DNA of 64,000 nt from DASZTV01 sp035550655 (GTDB lineage: Bacteria; Actinomycetota; Actinomycetes; JAFAQI01), in NCBI GenBank assembly GCA_035550655.1, contig DASZOU010000032.1, positions 1 through 64,000 on the forward strand. Direction: 5' to 3'. Made by a program: the position numbers and the translations under genes. Shown one piece after another: positions 24,382 through 32,708 of this stretch. The notes beneath the pieces are model-generated. The model ran no database searches and had not been told where the DNA came from. It was given only the letters and a program-made list of their open reading frames with translations. Each line of letters opens with the position of its first letter. Position 1 is the stretch's first letter.

Positions 24382-25377
24382 GCAAGAGCGAAACATCAGG
24401 ACGACGCGATCGTCGCCGAGGGCGTGAAGAAGCACTTCGGCAAGGTCAAGGCACTGGACGGCATCGACCTTCGGGTGCCGCGCGGCAGCGTGCTCGGAGT
24501 CCTCGGGCCGAACGGTGCCGGCAAGACCACCGCGGTGAAGATCCTGACGACGCTGCTCGCGCCGGACGCCGGTCGGGTGTTCGTCGACGGCCGTGACGTC
24601 CTCGCGGATCCGGCCGGTGTCCGCAGCCGGATCGGGCTGGCCGGCCAGTCGGCGGCGATCGTCGAGGAGTTCAGCGGCCGCGAGAACCTCGAGCTGATCG
24701 GCCGGCTGTTCCACATGAGCGCCAAGGACTCGCGCGACCGCGCGACCGAGCTGCTCGAGAGCTTCGGTCTCACCGACGCGAAGGAGCGCCGGGCCAAGAC
24801 CTACTCCGGCGGCATGATGCGCCGCCTCGACCTGGCCGCCTCTCTGGTCAACAAGCCCAACGTGCTGTTCCTCGACGAGCCCACGACAGGCCTCGACCCG
24901 AGGGCGCGGGCCGACATGTGGAAGGTCATTCGGGAGCTGGTCGCGGCGCAGACGACGGTGCTGTTGACGACGCAGTACCTCGAAGAGGCCGACGAGCTCG
25001 CCGACAACATCGTCGTCTTCAACCACGGCCGGGTCATTGCGGAGGGCACGGCCGACGACCTCAAGGACACGATCGGCGGTGACGTCGTCGAGTTCACCGT
25101 GACCGACTCTCGCAAGCTCGGCACGGCCGTTCGCGCCGTCACCGGACTCGGTGACGGCGACCCTGAGGTCGACAAGGGCAAAGCCGAGATCACCGTGCGG
25201 GCGGGCCGCAACGGATCCGCCGTACTCCTCGAGGTCGTCCGCCAGCTCGATGCGAAGCGGATCAAGGTCACCGGCCTCGGGGTGCGCCGACCCTCACTCG
25301 ACGACGTGTTCCTCGCGTTGACCGGCCACCGGGCAGAAGCAGACGAGACCGCGCAGCCGGAGGCGACCGATGAGTGA
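24379..25377 (+). CDS. ABC transporter ATP-binding protein, DrrA type
   Basis: A 332-residue ATPase. Walker A is GPNGAGKTT, the signature YSGGMMRRLDLAASL, Walker B VLFLDEPTTGLDP, and the switch region follows with the H-loop replaced by Q (LLTTQYLEEAD), as in DrrA-type drug and lipid exporters. The roughly 80-residue C-terminal extension (KVTGLGVRRPSLDDVFLALTG) is the DUF4162-type tail of the daunorubicin-resistance family. It powers the permease encoded by the next gene, which overlaps it by 8 bp. The exported compound is unknown. Confidence 0.93.
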   Translation: MARAKHQDDAIVAEGVKKHFGKVKALDGIDLRVPRGSVLGVLGPNGAGKTTAVKILTTLLAPDAGRVFVDGRDVLADPAGVRSRIGLAGQSAAIVEEFSGRENLELIGRLFHMSAKDSRDRATELLESFGLTDAKERRAKTYSGGMMRRLDLAASLVNKPNVLFLDEPTTGLDPRARADMWKVIRELVAAQTTVLLTTQYLEEADELADNIVVFNHGRVIAEGTADDLKDTIGGDVVEFTVTDSRKLGTAVRAVTGLGDGDPEVDKGKAEITVRAGRNGSAVLLEVVRQLDAKRIKVTGLGVRRPSLDDVFLALTGHRAEADETAQPEATDE

Positions 25378-26155
25378 CATGACGCTGACCGACCGGATCA
25401 GCTGGTCCGCCTACGACTCGCTGGTGATGGCGAAGCGGAACCTGATGATCTGGTTCAAGGTTCCGGCCTTCATCGTGTTCACGATCATCCAGCCGGTGAT
25501 GTTCACCCTGCTGTTCCGGTACGTCTTCGGTGGCGCCATCGCGACCGGAGCGCAGGGTGGCTACGTCGACTACCTGCTGCCGGGCATCATCGGGCAGACG
25601 GCTGCCTTCACGTCGTTCGGTACCGCGATCTCGTTGGCGATGGAGACCAAGACCGGAGTTCTCGACCGGCTGCGTGCGATGCCGATCGCCCGCAGCGCGG
25701 TGCTGCTCGGCCGGCTCGGCGCCGACCTGGTGCGGCTGCTCGTGACGTTGCTGATCATCATCGGCGTCGGCTACGCCGTCGGCTTCCGCTTCCACGGCGG
25801 CGTCGGTGGGGCGCTCGGCCTGATGGCGATCGCGATGCTGCTCGGCCTGGCGACCTGCTGTGTGTCCGCGTTCATCGGCCTCGCGATCAAGGACGAGGAA
25901 TCGGTGCAGGCGTTCGGGCTGATCTGGGTCTTCCCGCTCACGTTCGTCAGCTCCGCGTTCGTGCCGACGCAGTCGATGCCTGGCTGGATGCAGGCCTTCG
26001 CCAACAACCAGCCGATCACGCAGATGGTCGACGCGATGCGGGCGTTCGCGCTCGGCACCCCGACCGGCAACCACGTGTGGGCCGGCATCCTCTGGATGAT
26101 CGGCGTGATCGCGCTGTTCGTGCCGCTCGCGGTAAGGGCCTACCGCAAGGCCTGA
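25370..26155 (+). CDS. ABC-2 type permease, DrrB type
   Basis: A 261-residue membrane protein with six predicted helices, ABC-2 superfamily. Marks are FTIIQPVMFTLLFRYVFGGAI, the ETKTGVLDRLRAMPIARSAVLLGR amphipathic coupling region, and the SSAFVPTQSMPGWMQAFANNQPIT extracellular loop, all typical of DrrB. It forms the membrane channel with the upstream ATPase for drug or lipid export. The gene ends 9 bp before the first 60-bp palindromic repeat. Confidence 0.93.
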   Translation: MSDMTLTDRISWSAYDSLVMAKRNLMIWFKVPAFIVFTIIQPVMFTLLFRYVFGGAIATGAQGGYVDYLLPGIIGQTAAFTSFGTAISLAMETKTGVLDRLRAMPIARSAVLLGRLGADLVRLLVTLLIIIGVGYAVGFRFHGGVGGALGLMAIAMLLGLATCCVSAFIGLAIKDEESVQAFGLIWVFPLTFVSSAFVPTQSMPGWMQAFANNQPITQMVDAMRAFALGTPTGNHVWAGILWMIGVIALFVPLAVRAYRKA

Positions 26156-26164
26156 GCAATCCGT

Positions 26165-26224
26165 CGAGGTTGACGCTCTTGGCCTTATCGGGCCGCCATA
26201 CCGCCAAGAGCGTCCATCTCGGCG
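26165..26224. repeat. 60-bp palindromic repeat, copy 1
   Basis: The unit has a 12-bp perfect stem (26172-26183 with 26203-26214), a 19-nt loop, and an outer 4-bp pairing CGAG/CTCG separated by a 3-nt internal bulge on each side. Copy 2 (27154-27213) is identical over all 60 bp and in the same orientation. Confidence 0.9.
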
Positions 26225-26279
26225 AGCTTGTGGATCGCTTCATACAGCCATCGAGTCACTTCGCGGATCCTCTCTCGAT

Positions 26280-27162
26280 GTGCGAAGGGCCCGCGTGCCG
26301 GAAGCCTTGCTTAAGGCGCCATTCACAACTAGTACCGCCGCGCTTCATGGCGTCAGCCCATCCGCGCTTCGCGGTGGGGTCTGGCGACACGTCTTCCGTG
26401 ACGTATGGGTGCATGAATCAGTCACCGACACGCGTGAGACTCGGCTCGCAGCGGTACTACTGGTCCTGGGCAACGACGCCTTTGTTTGCGGCTTAACCGC
26501 AGCGTGGATCTACGGAGTCGATGTCCTGGACCGCCGACGCGATCTCGTGTGGGTGGGCTTTCCTGCGGGGCGTCGGCGCCGGCAGCGGCCAGGGTGTCTG
26601 GTGCGCGAGATCACCGTGACACCGGAAGACCTCGTTCTGCTGTCCGGGGTGCCTCTGACCTCACCGTTGAGAACGACCTTCGATTGTCTGCGCTTGGTTG
26701 GGGAGCGTCGAAGGCGTGGTGGTGGCAGATGCACTGGCCAATGATGGTCTTGTTAGTGGCGAGGACTTGGCCGCCTACGCGATGGATCATCGCCCGCTGC
26801 GCAACATTCGCACGCTTGATCGAGCGATCGCCCTCATCGATCCGTTGGCAGAGTCTCCGATGGAGACGCGCCTGCGTCTGCTCTTGATCTCCGCCGGCTT
26901 GCCGCGACCTGTCTCCCAGCATGTAGTGAGAGATGACCTGGGCGGATTCGTCGCGCGCCTCGATCTCGCATTCCCGGCCCAACGGGTGGCGATTGAGTAC
27001 GACGGTGCCTTCCACTGGAACCAACGGCGCGCGGATGACCGACGCCGGGACGCCATCCGGGCGCTGGGGTGGATGGTGCTAGTAGTCAGTGCGGAGGACT
27101 ACTACCGGACGCCGGCGGCGATCGTCAGCGCGGTGCGGGACGCGATCGCCCACCGAGGTTGA
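26280..27162 (+). pseudogene. Frameshifted AbiEi-like/DUF559 endonuclease-domain gene
   Basis: Two consecutive frames together spell one protein of about 290 residues. The first (GTG 26280) gives an AbiEi-like N-terminal half (FTTSTAALHGVSPSALRGGVWRHVFRDVWVHE, shown as two parts: FTTSTAALHGVSPSALRG and GVWRHVFRDVWVHE) up to TTFDCLRLVG. The second resumes in the +1 frame near 26698 with VEGVVVADALANDGLVS and ends in a DUF559/very-short-patch-repair-like nuclease fold (ESPMETRLRLLLISAGLPRP, RLDLAFPAQRVAIEYDG, GWMVLVVSAEDYYRTP). One extra base, or two lost, around 26697-26706 explains the break. A TTA codon (26493) and locally lower GC hint at foreign origin. It ends inside repeat copy 2. Confidence 0.8.
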
Positions 27163-27213
27163 CGCTCTTGGCCTTATCGGGCCGCCATACCGCCAAGAGC
27201 GTCCATCTCGGCG
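27154..27213. repeat. 60-bp palindromic repeat, copy 2
   Basis: Identical to 26165-26224, 989 bp downstream and in the same orientation. The stop codon of the frameshifted DUF559-type gene (27160-27162) lies inside it. Confidence 0.9.
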
Positions 27214-27266
27214 TCGAGGATGGCGATCTTGGGCGTGTCGAAACGGACATCCGTCTCAGGAGTCTC

Positions 27267-27272
27267 TAGCGT
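27267..27272 (+). promoter_or_regulatory. -10 element (TAGCGT) of the ABC ATPase gene
   Basis: TAGCGT lies 8 nt before the GTG at 27281, with no Shine-Dalgarno sequence. Leaderless arrangement. Confidence 0.45.
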
Positions 27273-27280
27273 TTCCAGGT

Positions 27281-28090
27281 GTGAGCGTGGCGCTCGATCT
27301 CCGTGCCGATGTGGCTGTCGCCTGTCTCGAGGGCGTGGCCGTACGACGAGGCGGCTCGGTGGTGCTGCAGTCGCTCGACTGGACCGTTCGCGCCGGCGAG
27401 CGTTGGGTCGTTCTCGGTGCCAACGGCGCCGGCAAGAGCACCCTGCTCGGAGCGCTCGCCGGCGCGATGCGTCCGACGTCGGGGCGGGTGCGGTTGCTGG
27501 GGGAGTACCTCGACGAGGCGGACCTCGACGACCTGCTCCCGCGCGTGGGCTGGGCCAGCGCTTCCCTTGCTGACCTGCTGCCCGCCCACGAGCTCGTCCT
27601 CGACGTCGTCCTCACCGCCTCGCGGGGGTGCGTGTGCCGCGGCGACGAGGACTATCCGGCGGTCGACGTGGCGCGGGCGTGCGACCTGCTCGCTTGGGTG
27701 GGTGCTCGGCGGCTCATGGAGCGTCGGTTCGGCACGCTTTCCGAAGGTGAGCGCAAGCGGGTGCAGCTGGCACGGGCGTTGATGACCAACCCGGAGCTGT
27801 TGCTGCTCGACGAGCCGGCCGCGGGGCTCGACCTCGGTGGCCGTGAGGCGCTGCTGCGGACGCTCAGCCGACTGGCAGCCGACCGCGACGGGCCGGTGCA
27901 GATCCTCGTGTCACACCATGTCGAGGAGATCCCCGCCGGGATGACGCATGCGCTCCTGCTCCGGGAGGGTCAGGTGGTCGCGAGCGGGCCGATAGGGTCG
28001 GCCCTGACGTCGTCGGCGTTGTCGATGACCTTCGGGATGCCGCTGCGGGTGCTTTCTCATGACGGGCGCTGGACTGCGCGCATCGCTTGA
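27281..28090 (+). CDS. ABC transporter ATP-binding protein (stand-alone)
   Basis: A 269-residue ATPase with Walker A GANGAGKST, signature LSEGERKRVQLARAL, Walker B LLLLDEPAAGLD and an H-loop His in ILVSHHVEEIPAG. The pattern (Walker A after RAGERWVVLGANGAG, the HHVEEIP switch) resembles ModF/iron-siderophore-type stand-alone ATPases. No permease gene is adjacent, so its partner and substrate are unknown. It could alternatively be a non-transport ABC protein. The GTG at 27281 fits a leaderless start. Confidence 0.85.
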   Translation: MSVALDLRADVAVACLEGVAVRRGGSVVLQSLDWTVRAGERWVVLGANGAGKSTLLGALAGAMRPTSGRVRLLGEYLDEADLDDLLPRVGWASASLADLLPAHELVLDVVLTASRGCVCRGDEDYPAVDVARACDLLAWVGARRLMERRFGTLSEGERKRVQLARALMTNPELLLLDEPAAGLDLGGREALLRTLSRLAADRDGPVQILVSHHVEEIPAGMTHALLLREGQVVASGPIGSALTSSALSMTFGMPLRVLSHDGRWTARIA

Positions 28091-28130
28091 GCAACGGGTA
28101 GAGCGCAAGTCCCCTGGGCAGGTGTGAAGC

Positions 28131-29675
28131 ATGGCCCCCTTCGACCGTCCGGTCGTCCTGCTCTCGCACCGCGGGCCTGCGTCGTTCCAGCGCACGCCGT
28201 CCGGGCTGACGGTCAAGCGCGGTGCGGGCGGCCTGGTCACTGCGCTGATGGGGCTGGCCGAGCACCTCGACCGCGCCGTGTGGGTCTGCGCCGCTGCGAC
28301 CGGCGCCGACGCGGTGGTTGCCACGGAGCACGAGGGTCACGCCGTCGAGATCGCCTTCGACCCGGAGCCCCAGCTGGTCAGCGCAGGTCATGAAGGCGAC
28401 GGCCCGACGATCGGGGTCCGGTACGTCGAGGTGGATCCGCTGCGTCACGACGCGTTCTACATGCAGATCGCGAACCCGCTGCTGTGGTTCGTCCAGCACG
28501 GGCTGTACGGCCTCGCAACCGCTCCGACGATCACGTCGGAGACCAAGCGGGCCTTCGCCGACGGCTATGTGGCGGTCAATGCGCAGTTCGCCGACGCGGT
28601 GGCCGACGAGGTCGAGGCGCATGGCGGCGAGGTCGTCGTGCTGCTGCAGGACTACCACTTCTACCTCGTTGCGGAGCGCGTGCGGCAACGCTGCCCCGGG
28701 GCGCTGATCAGCCACTTCGTGCACATCCCGTGGCCCAGCCCCGACGAGTGGCGCGTCCTGCCGACGGACATGCGCGAGCCGTTGCTGCGGGGCCTGCTCG
28801 GCGCCGACGTGGTCGCGTTTCACACCCGGCGGTTCGCGCGCAACTTCCTGGTGTGCGCCCGGGAGCTGCTCGGCCTCCCGGTCGACCTCGACGCCGGCAC
28901 GGTCGAGGTCGACGGTCGGGTCGTCGTGGCACGGCACTACCCGATCTCGATCGACGTCGACGCGGTGGAGAAGCTGGCCGCGAGCGAGGAGGTCGCGCGC
29001 CACCGCGTCGCGATCGAGGACTCGCACCTCCGCGACGGCGGCCACGGAGAGCGACAGCTGATCGTGCGGGTCGACCGCACCGACCCGTCCAAGAACATCG
29101 TGCGCGGCTTTCAGGCATTCGACCTGCTGCTCGAGCAGCACCCTGAGCTGCGCGGCAGGGTCACGTTCCTCGCATCGCTGATGCCCAGCCGCACCGACGT
29201 GCCGGAGTACGGCGACTACCTCGCCGCGGTGGGCGCGATCGTCGCCGAGGTGAACGCCCGCCATTCCGTCGGTGGCTGGCAGCCGATCGACATGCGGCTG
29301 CAGGAGGACCTCGCCTTCGCCGTCGCGGCGTACCAGGTTGCCGACGTACTCGTGGTCAACGCGGTGAACGATGGGATGAACCTCGTCGCGAAGGAGGCGG
29401 TCCTGGTCAACGCCCGGGACGGCGTGCTGCTGCTCAGCGAGAACACCGGTGCGCACGAGGAGCTCGGCGACTGCGCGCTGACGGTGCACCCGTTCGACGT
29501 CCAGCAGCAAGCCGACGCGATGCACCGGGCGCTGACGATGCCGGTCGCCCAACGCCACCGGATGCTGACCGAAGCCGCACAGATCGTCCGCGACAACGAC
29601 GTCGAGCGATGGCTACGACGTCAGATCGATGACCTCGTCGAGCGGACGAGACCCGACACCCGAACGGCGGACTAG
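28131..29675 (+). CDS. GT20 family glycosyltransferase, trehalose-6-phosphate synthase-like
   Basis: A 514-residue GT20 enzyme expected to transfer glucose from a nucleotide sugar to a phosphorylated acceptor. Conserved parts are the glycine loop KRGAGGLVTAL, the acceptor region FVHIPWPSPDEWRVLP, the donor-phosphate segment VRVDRTDPSKNIVRGF, and the C-terminal NDGMNLVAKE plus LLSENTGAHEEL. The segment RVDRTDPSKN replaces the RLDYxKG of classical OtsA, so the enzyme belongs to a divergent branch common in actinobacteria; glucosylglycerol-phosphate or another product is possible. No phosphatase (OtsB) lies next to it. Stops overlap on a CTAG with the convergent gene. Confidence 0.85.
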   Translation: MAPFDRPVVLLSHRGPASFQRTPSGLTVKRGAGGLVTALMGLAEHLDRAVWVCAAATGADAVVATEHEGHAVEIAFDPEPQLVSAGHEGDGPTIGVRYVEVDPLRHDAFYMQIANPLLWFVQHGLYGLATAPTITSETKRAFADGYVAVNAQFADAVADEVEAHGGEVVVLLQDYHFYLVAERVRQRCPGALISHFVHIPWPSPDEWRVLPTDMREPLLRGLLGADVVAFHTRRFARNFLVCARELLGLPVDLDAGTVEVDGRVVVARHYPISIDVDAVEKLAASEEVARHRVAIEDSHLRDGGHGERQLIVRVDRTDPSKNIVRGFQAFDLLLEQHPELRGRVTFLASLMPSRTDVPEYGDYLAAVGAIVAEVNARHSVGGWQPIDMRLQEDLAFAVAAYQVADVLVVNAVNDGMNLVAKEAVLVNARDGVLLLSENTGAHEELGDCALTVHPFDVQQQADAMHRALTMPVAQRHRMLTEAAQIVRDNDVERWLRRQIDDLVERTRPDTRTAD

Positions 29676-29884
29676 GCGTCGGCGAGGACGCCTTCGACAT
29701 CCTCGATCTCGACGGCGACCTCGCGGAGCCGCTCGGCGTGCTCGCGACCGTGATGGCCGCAGAACAGAAGGTCGCCGCCCCCAGGGAGGACGGCGCGCAC
29801 GATCGCCCGGGCTCCGCAGCGATCGCAGCGGTCGGCCGGGGACAGCGTGGGTGCAGCCGTGGTCGCGGTACTCATCACGTCCAT
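29672..29884 (-). CDS. Small zinc-ribbon protein (DUF7455-like)
   Basis: A protein of about 70 residues with a C-x2-C (DRCDRCGARA) and a C-x2-H (LFCGHHGREH) forming one zinc ribbon, followed by an acidic helical tail. Similar small proteins are widespread in actinobacteria, often near sigma factor genes; their function is unknown. ATG 29884 is preferred because GAGGTGG precedes it; ATG 29875 is possible. Confidence 0.8.
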   Translation of the reverse strand: MDVMSTATTAAPTLSPADRCDRCGARAIVRAVLPGGGDLLFCGHHGREHAERLREVAVEIEDVEGVLADA

Positions 29885-30003
29885 ACAACACCACCTCGGC
29901 AAGGGGGATTCCACGCCGCGCCGCGTTGTTAGCGAGGTTGTAACGCGGCCGTGACTTTTGACACACCGGCGGGGTGAGGGAGGGGCCGCCAGGAGGGCGA
30001 AGA

Positions 30004-30009
30004 TAAGGT
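30004..30009 (+). promoter_or_regulatory. -10 element (TAAGGT) of the sdh operon
   Basis: GATAAGGT is the best -10 match upstream of sdhC. It would put the transcript start near 30016, giving either a leaderless GTG start at 30019 or a 40-65 nt leader before the ATGs at 30058 or 30082. Confidence 0.45.
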
Positions 30010-30081
30010 CATCCGGCGGTGCGGGGAACCCGCGCAGCCCGGTGTGCAGAACGTGGCATGAGAAGGGACGGCCGCCCCAAG

Positions 30082-30909
30082 ATGGCGACGCAGACGGTGG
30101 CGACGCAGGAAGACAGACCGACCGCCAGGGCGGCGATCAAGGCAAGGACACTGCGGACCGACCGCTGGTGGATCCTGCCGCTCGTCACCTTTGTCGGGTT
30201 CACGGCGTTCATCGTGTACTCCACGTGGGCGGCGTTCGACCACCACAACATCTATGCAGGCCACGCGTACCTGTCGCCGTTCTACTCGCCGTGTCTCACC
30301 GACATGTGCCCGGCGGAGGCTCGATGGGCGGCCTGGAACATCGGCAACTGGCTGTCGCCCGCTCTGGTGATCCTGCTCTTCCCGCTGAGCTTCCGCGCGA
30401 CGTGTTACTACTACCGCAAGGCGTACTACCGCTCGTTCTGGCTGTCGCCGCCGGCGTGCGCGGTGGCCGAGCCGCACAAGAAGTACACCGGCGAGACCCG
30501 CTTCCCGCTGGTGATCCAGAACATCCACCGCTACGCCTGGTACTTCGCGGCGATCCTTGCCGGCATCCTGACGTACGACGCGGTGCTGTCCTTCATCTAC
30601 AAGTCACCGACGGGGGACCACTTCCAGATCGGCGTCGGGTCATTCGTCTACGTGATCAACGCGGTGCTGATCATCGGCTACACCTTCGGGTGTCACTCCT
30701 GCCGTCACATCACCGCGGGGCGGATCAATCACTTCTCGAAGCACCCCGTCCGTTACAAGTGGTGGACGTTGGTGTCGTGGTTGAACAAGCACCACATCCG
30801 CTGGGCGTGGCTGTCGCTGGTGTGGATTGCCCTGGTTGACCTGTACGTGCGACTTGTTGCCACGGGCAACCTGCACGACTACCACCACGTCTTCGGAGCG
30901 ATGCACTGA
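30082..30909 (+). CDS. sdhC: Succinate dehydrogenase membrane subunit
   Basis: About 275 residues with five membrane helices and several conserved His in helices (QNIHRYAWYF, GCHSCRHITAGRINH, LHDYHH) suited to heme b and quinone binding. The size and single-gene anchor match the mycobacterial Sdh1 type. It anchors SdhAB and reduces menaquinone. The start is uncertain (GTG 30019, ATG 30058 or ATG 30082); the MATQTV start is taken because the upstream residues look non-conserved. Its stop overlaps the sdhA start (TGATG). Confidence 0.85.
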   Translation: MATQTVATQEDRPTARAAIKARTLRTDRWWILPLVTFVGFTAFIVYSTWAAFDHHNIYAGHAYLSPFYSPCLTDMCPAEARWAAWNIGNWLSPALVILLFPLSFRATCYYYRKAYYRSFWLSPPACAVAEPHKKYTGETRFPLVIQNIHRYAWYFAAILAGILTYDAVLSFIYKSPTGDHFQIGVGSFVYVINAVLIIGYTFGCHSCRHITAGRINHFSKHPVRYKWWTLVSWLNKHHIRWAWLSLVWIALVDLYVRLVATGNLHDYHHVFGAMH

Positions 30910-32708
30910 TGGCGCACGAGGTTCACGACTACGACGTCGTCGTCATCGGTGCCGGCGGCTCCGGGCTGCGGGCCGCGATCGCCGCACACGAGTCCGGCGC
31001 CCGCACCGCGATCGTCACGAAGTCGCTGCTCGGCAAGGCGCACACCGTCATGGCCGAAGGCGGCATCGCGGCGTCGATGGGCAACGTCTGGCCCGAGGAC
31101 AACTGGCAGGTCCACTTCCGCGACACCATGCGCGGCGGCAAGATGCTCAACAACTGGCGGATGGCGCAGCTGCACGCGCAGGAGGCACCCGACCGGGTGT
31201 GGGAGCTCGAGGAGTGGGGCGCGCTCTTCGACCGCACCAAGGACGGCAAGATCTCGCAGCGCGACTTCGGCGGGCACCGCTACGCGCGGCTCGCTCACGT
31301 CGGTGACCGCACCGGCCTGGAGATGATCCGCACCCTGCAGCAGCGTGCGGTCGACCTCGGCATCGACGTGTACATGGAATGCACGATCACGCAGCTGCTG
31401 AAGGACGGCCGGCGAATCGCGGGTGCGTTCGGGTACTGGCGCGAGACGGGTTCCTTCATCCAGCTGAACGCGCCTTCGGTGATCCTCGCGACCGGCGGCA
31501 TCGGCAAGTCGTTCAAGGTGACGAGCAACTCCTGGGAGTACACCGGCGACGGGCATGCCCTGGCGTTGCAGGCGGGTGCGTCGCTGATCAACATGGAGTT
31601 CGTCCAGTTCCACCCGACCGGCATGGTCTGGCCGTTGTCGGTGCGCGGCCTGCTGATCACCGAGTCGGTGCGCGGCGAAGGCGGAGTGCTGCGCAACTCC
31701 GAGGGCAAGCGCTTCATGTTCGACTACATCACGGACTACTTCAAAGCGGAGACGGCCGACACCGAGGAGGAGGCCGACCGCTGGTACGACGACCACATCA
31801 ACAACCGCCGGCCGCCGGAGCTGCTGCCCCGGGACGAGGTGGCGCGCGCGATCAACGCCGAGATCAAAGCCGGCCGCGGGTCACCCCACGGCGGCGTGTT
31901 CCTCGACATCGCGACCCGTCGTACCGCCGCGGACATCCACAAGCGGCTGCCGTCGATGTACCACCAGTTCAAGGAGCTGGCGGATGTCGACATCACCAAG
32001 GAGCCGATGGAAGTCGCGCCGACCTGTCACTACGTGATGGGCGGCGTCGAGGTCGACGCCGACACGCAGGCGGCCAGCGTCGCGGGCTTGTATGCGGTCG
32101 GCGAGTGCTCCGGCGGCATGCACGGCTCGAACCGCCTCGGCGGCAACTCGCTGTCGGACCTGCTGGTGTTCGGCAAGCGCGCCGGTGAGTCCGCTGCGGC
32201 GTACGCGACCAAGCAGGCCCGCCGGCCGGCGGCGCCTGCCGCGCAGGTGAAGGCGGCGGAAGACGCGGCGCTCGCGCCCTTCGGGCGCGCCGCCGGGGAG
32301 AACGCGTTCACGATCCAGCACGAGCTGCAGGACATGATGTTCTCCCTCGTCGGCATCATCCGCACCGGCAAAGAGATGACCGACGCGCTCAAGAAGATCG
32401 AGGCGCTCAAGAAGCGGGCCGAGGCGGTCAGCGTGGAAGGTGGCCGGGCGTACAACCCGGGCTGGCACACCGCGCTCGACCTGCGATCGATGCTGCAGGT
32501 GTCGGAGGCGATCGCGCGGGCGGCGCTGACGCGGACCGAAAGCCGCGGCGGCCATACGCGCGACGACTATCCGAAGACCGATCCCGAGTGGGGCAAGGTC
32601 AACCTGATCGTCACCGAGACCCCCGCGGGTGCCGTGAAGATCACCCGCAAAGCGCTGCCGAAGATGCCCGCCGATCTGGCCAAGTTGTTCGAGGAGCCCG
32701 CGAAATGA
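30909..32708 (+). CDS. sdhA: Succinate dehydrogenase flavoprotein subunit
   Basis: A 599-residue flavoprotein. The FAD loop is VVIGAGGSGLRAAIAA, with HTVMAEGGIAASMGN after it. The active-site block is VQFHPTG, ITESVRGEGG, the catalytic Arg region GRGSPHGGVFLDI, and the conserved His in GGVEVD/GMHGSNRLGGNSLSDLLVFG. It oxidises succinate to fumarate (or the reverse) and hands electrons to SdhB. The ATG overlaps the sdhC stop, and its stop overlaps the sdhB start. Confidence 0.96.
   Translation: MAHEVHDYDVVVIGAGGSGLRAAIAAHESGARTAIVTKSLLGKAHTVMAEGGIAASMGNVWPEDNWQVHFRDTMRGGKMLNNWRMAQLHAQEAPDRVWELEEWGALFDRTKDGKISQRDFGGHRYARLAHVGDRTGLEMIRTLQQRAVDLGIDVYMECTITQLLKDGRRIAGAFGYWRETGSFIQLNAPSVILATGGIGKSFKVTSNSWEYTGDGHALALQAGASLINMEFVQFHPTGMVWPLSVRGLLITESVRGEGGVLRNSEGKRFMFDYITDYFKAETADTEEEADRWYDDHINNRRPPELLPRDEVARAINAEIKAGRGSPHGGVFLDIATRRTAADIHKRLPSMYHQFKELADVDITKEPMEVAPTCHYVMGGVEVDADTQAASVAGLYAVGECSGGMHGSNRLGGNSLSDLLVFGKRAGESAAAYATKQARRPAAPAAQVKAAEDAALAPFGRAAGENAFTIQHELQDMMFSLVGIIRTGKEMTDALKKIEALKKRAEAVSVEGGRAYNPGWHTALDLRSMLQVSEAIARAALTRTESRGGHTRDDYPKTDPEWGKVNLIVTETPAGAVKITRKALPKMPADLAKLFEEPAK

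Noticed and set aside
29672..29675. CTAG shared by two convergent stops (also at 52874-52877) as a regulatory signal
   Set aside because: CTAG gives TAG on both strands, so overlapping convergent stops need only this tetramer; chance and compactness explain it.
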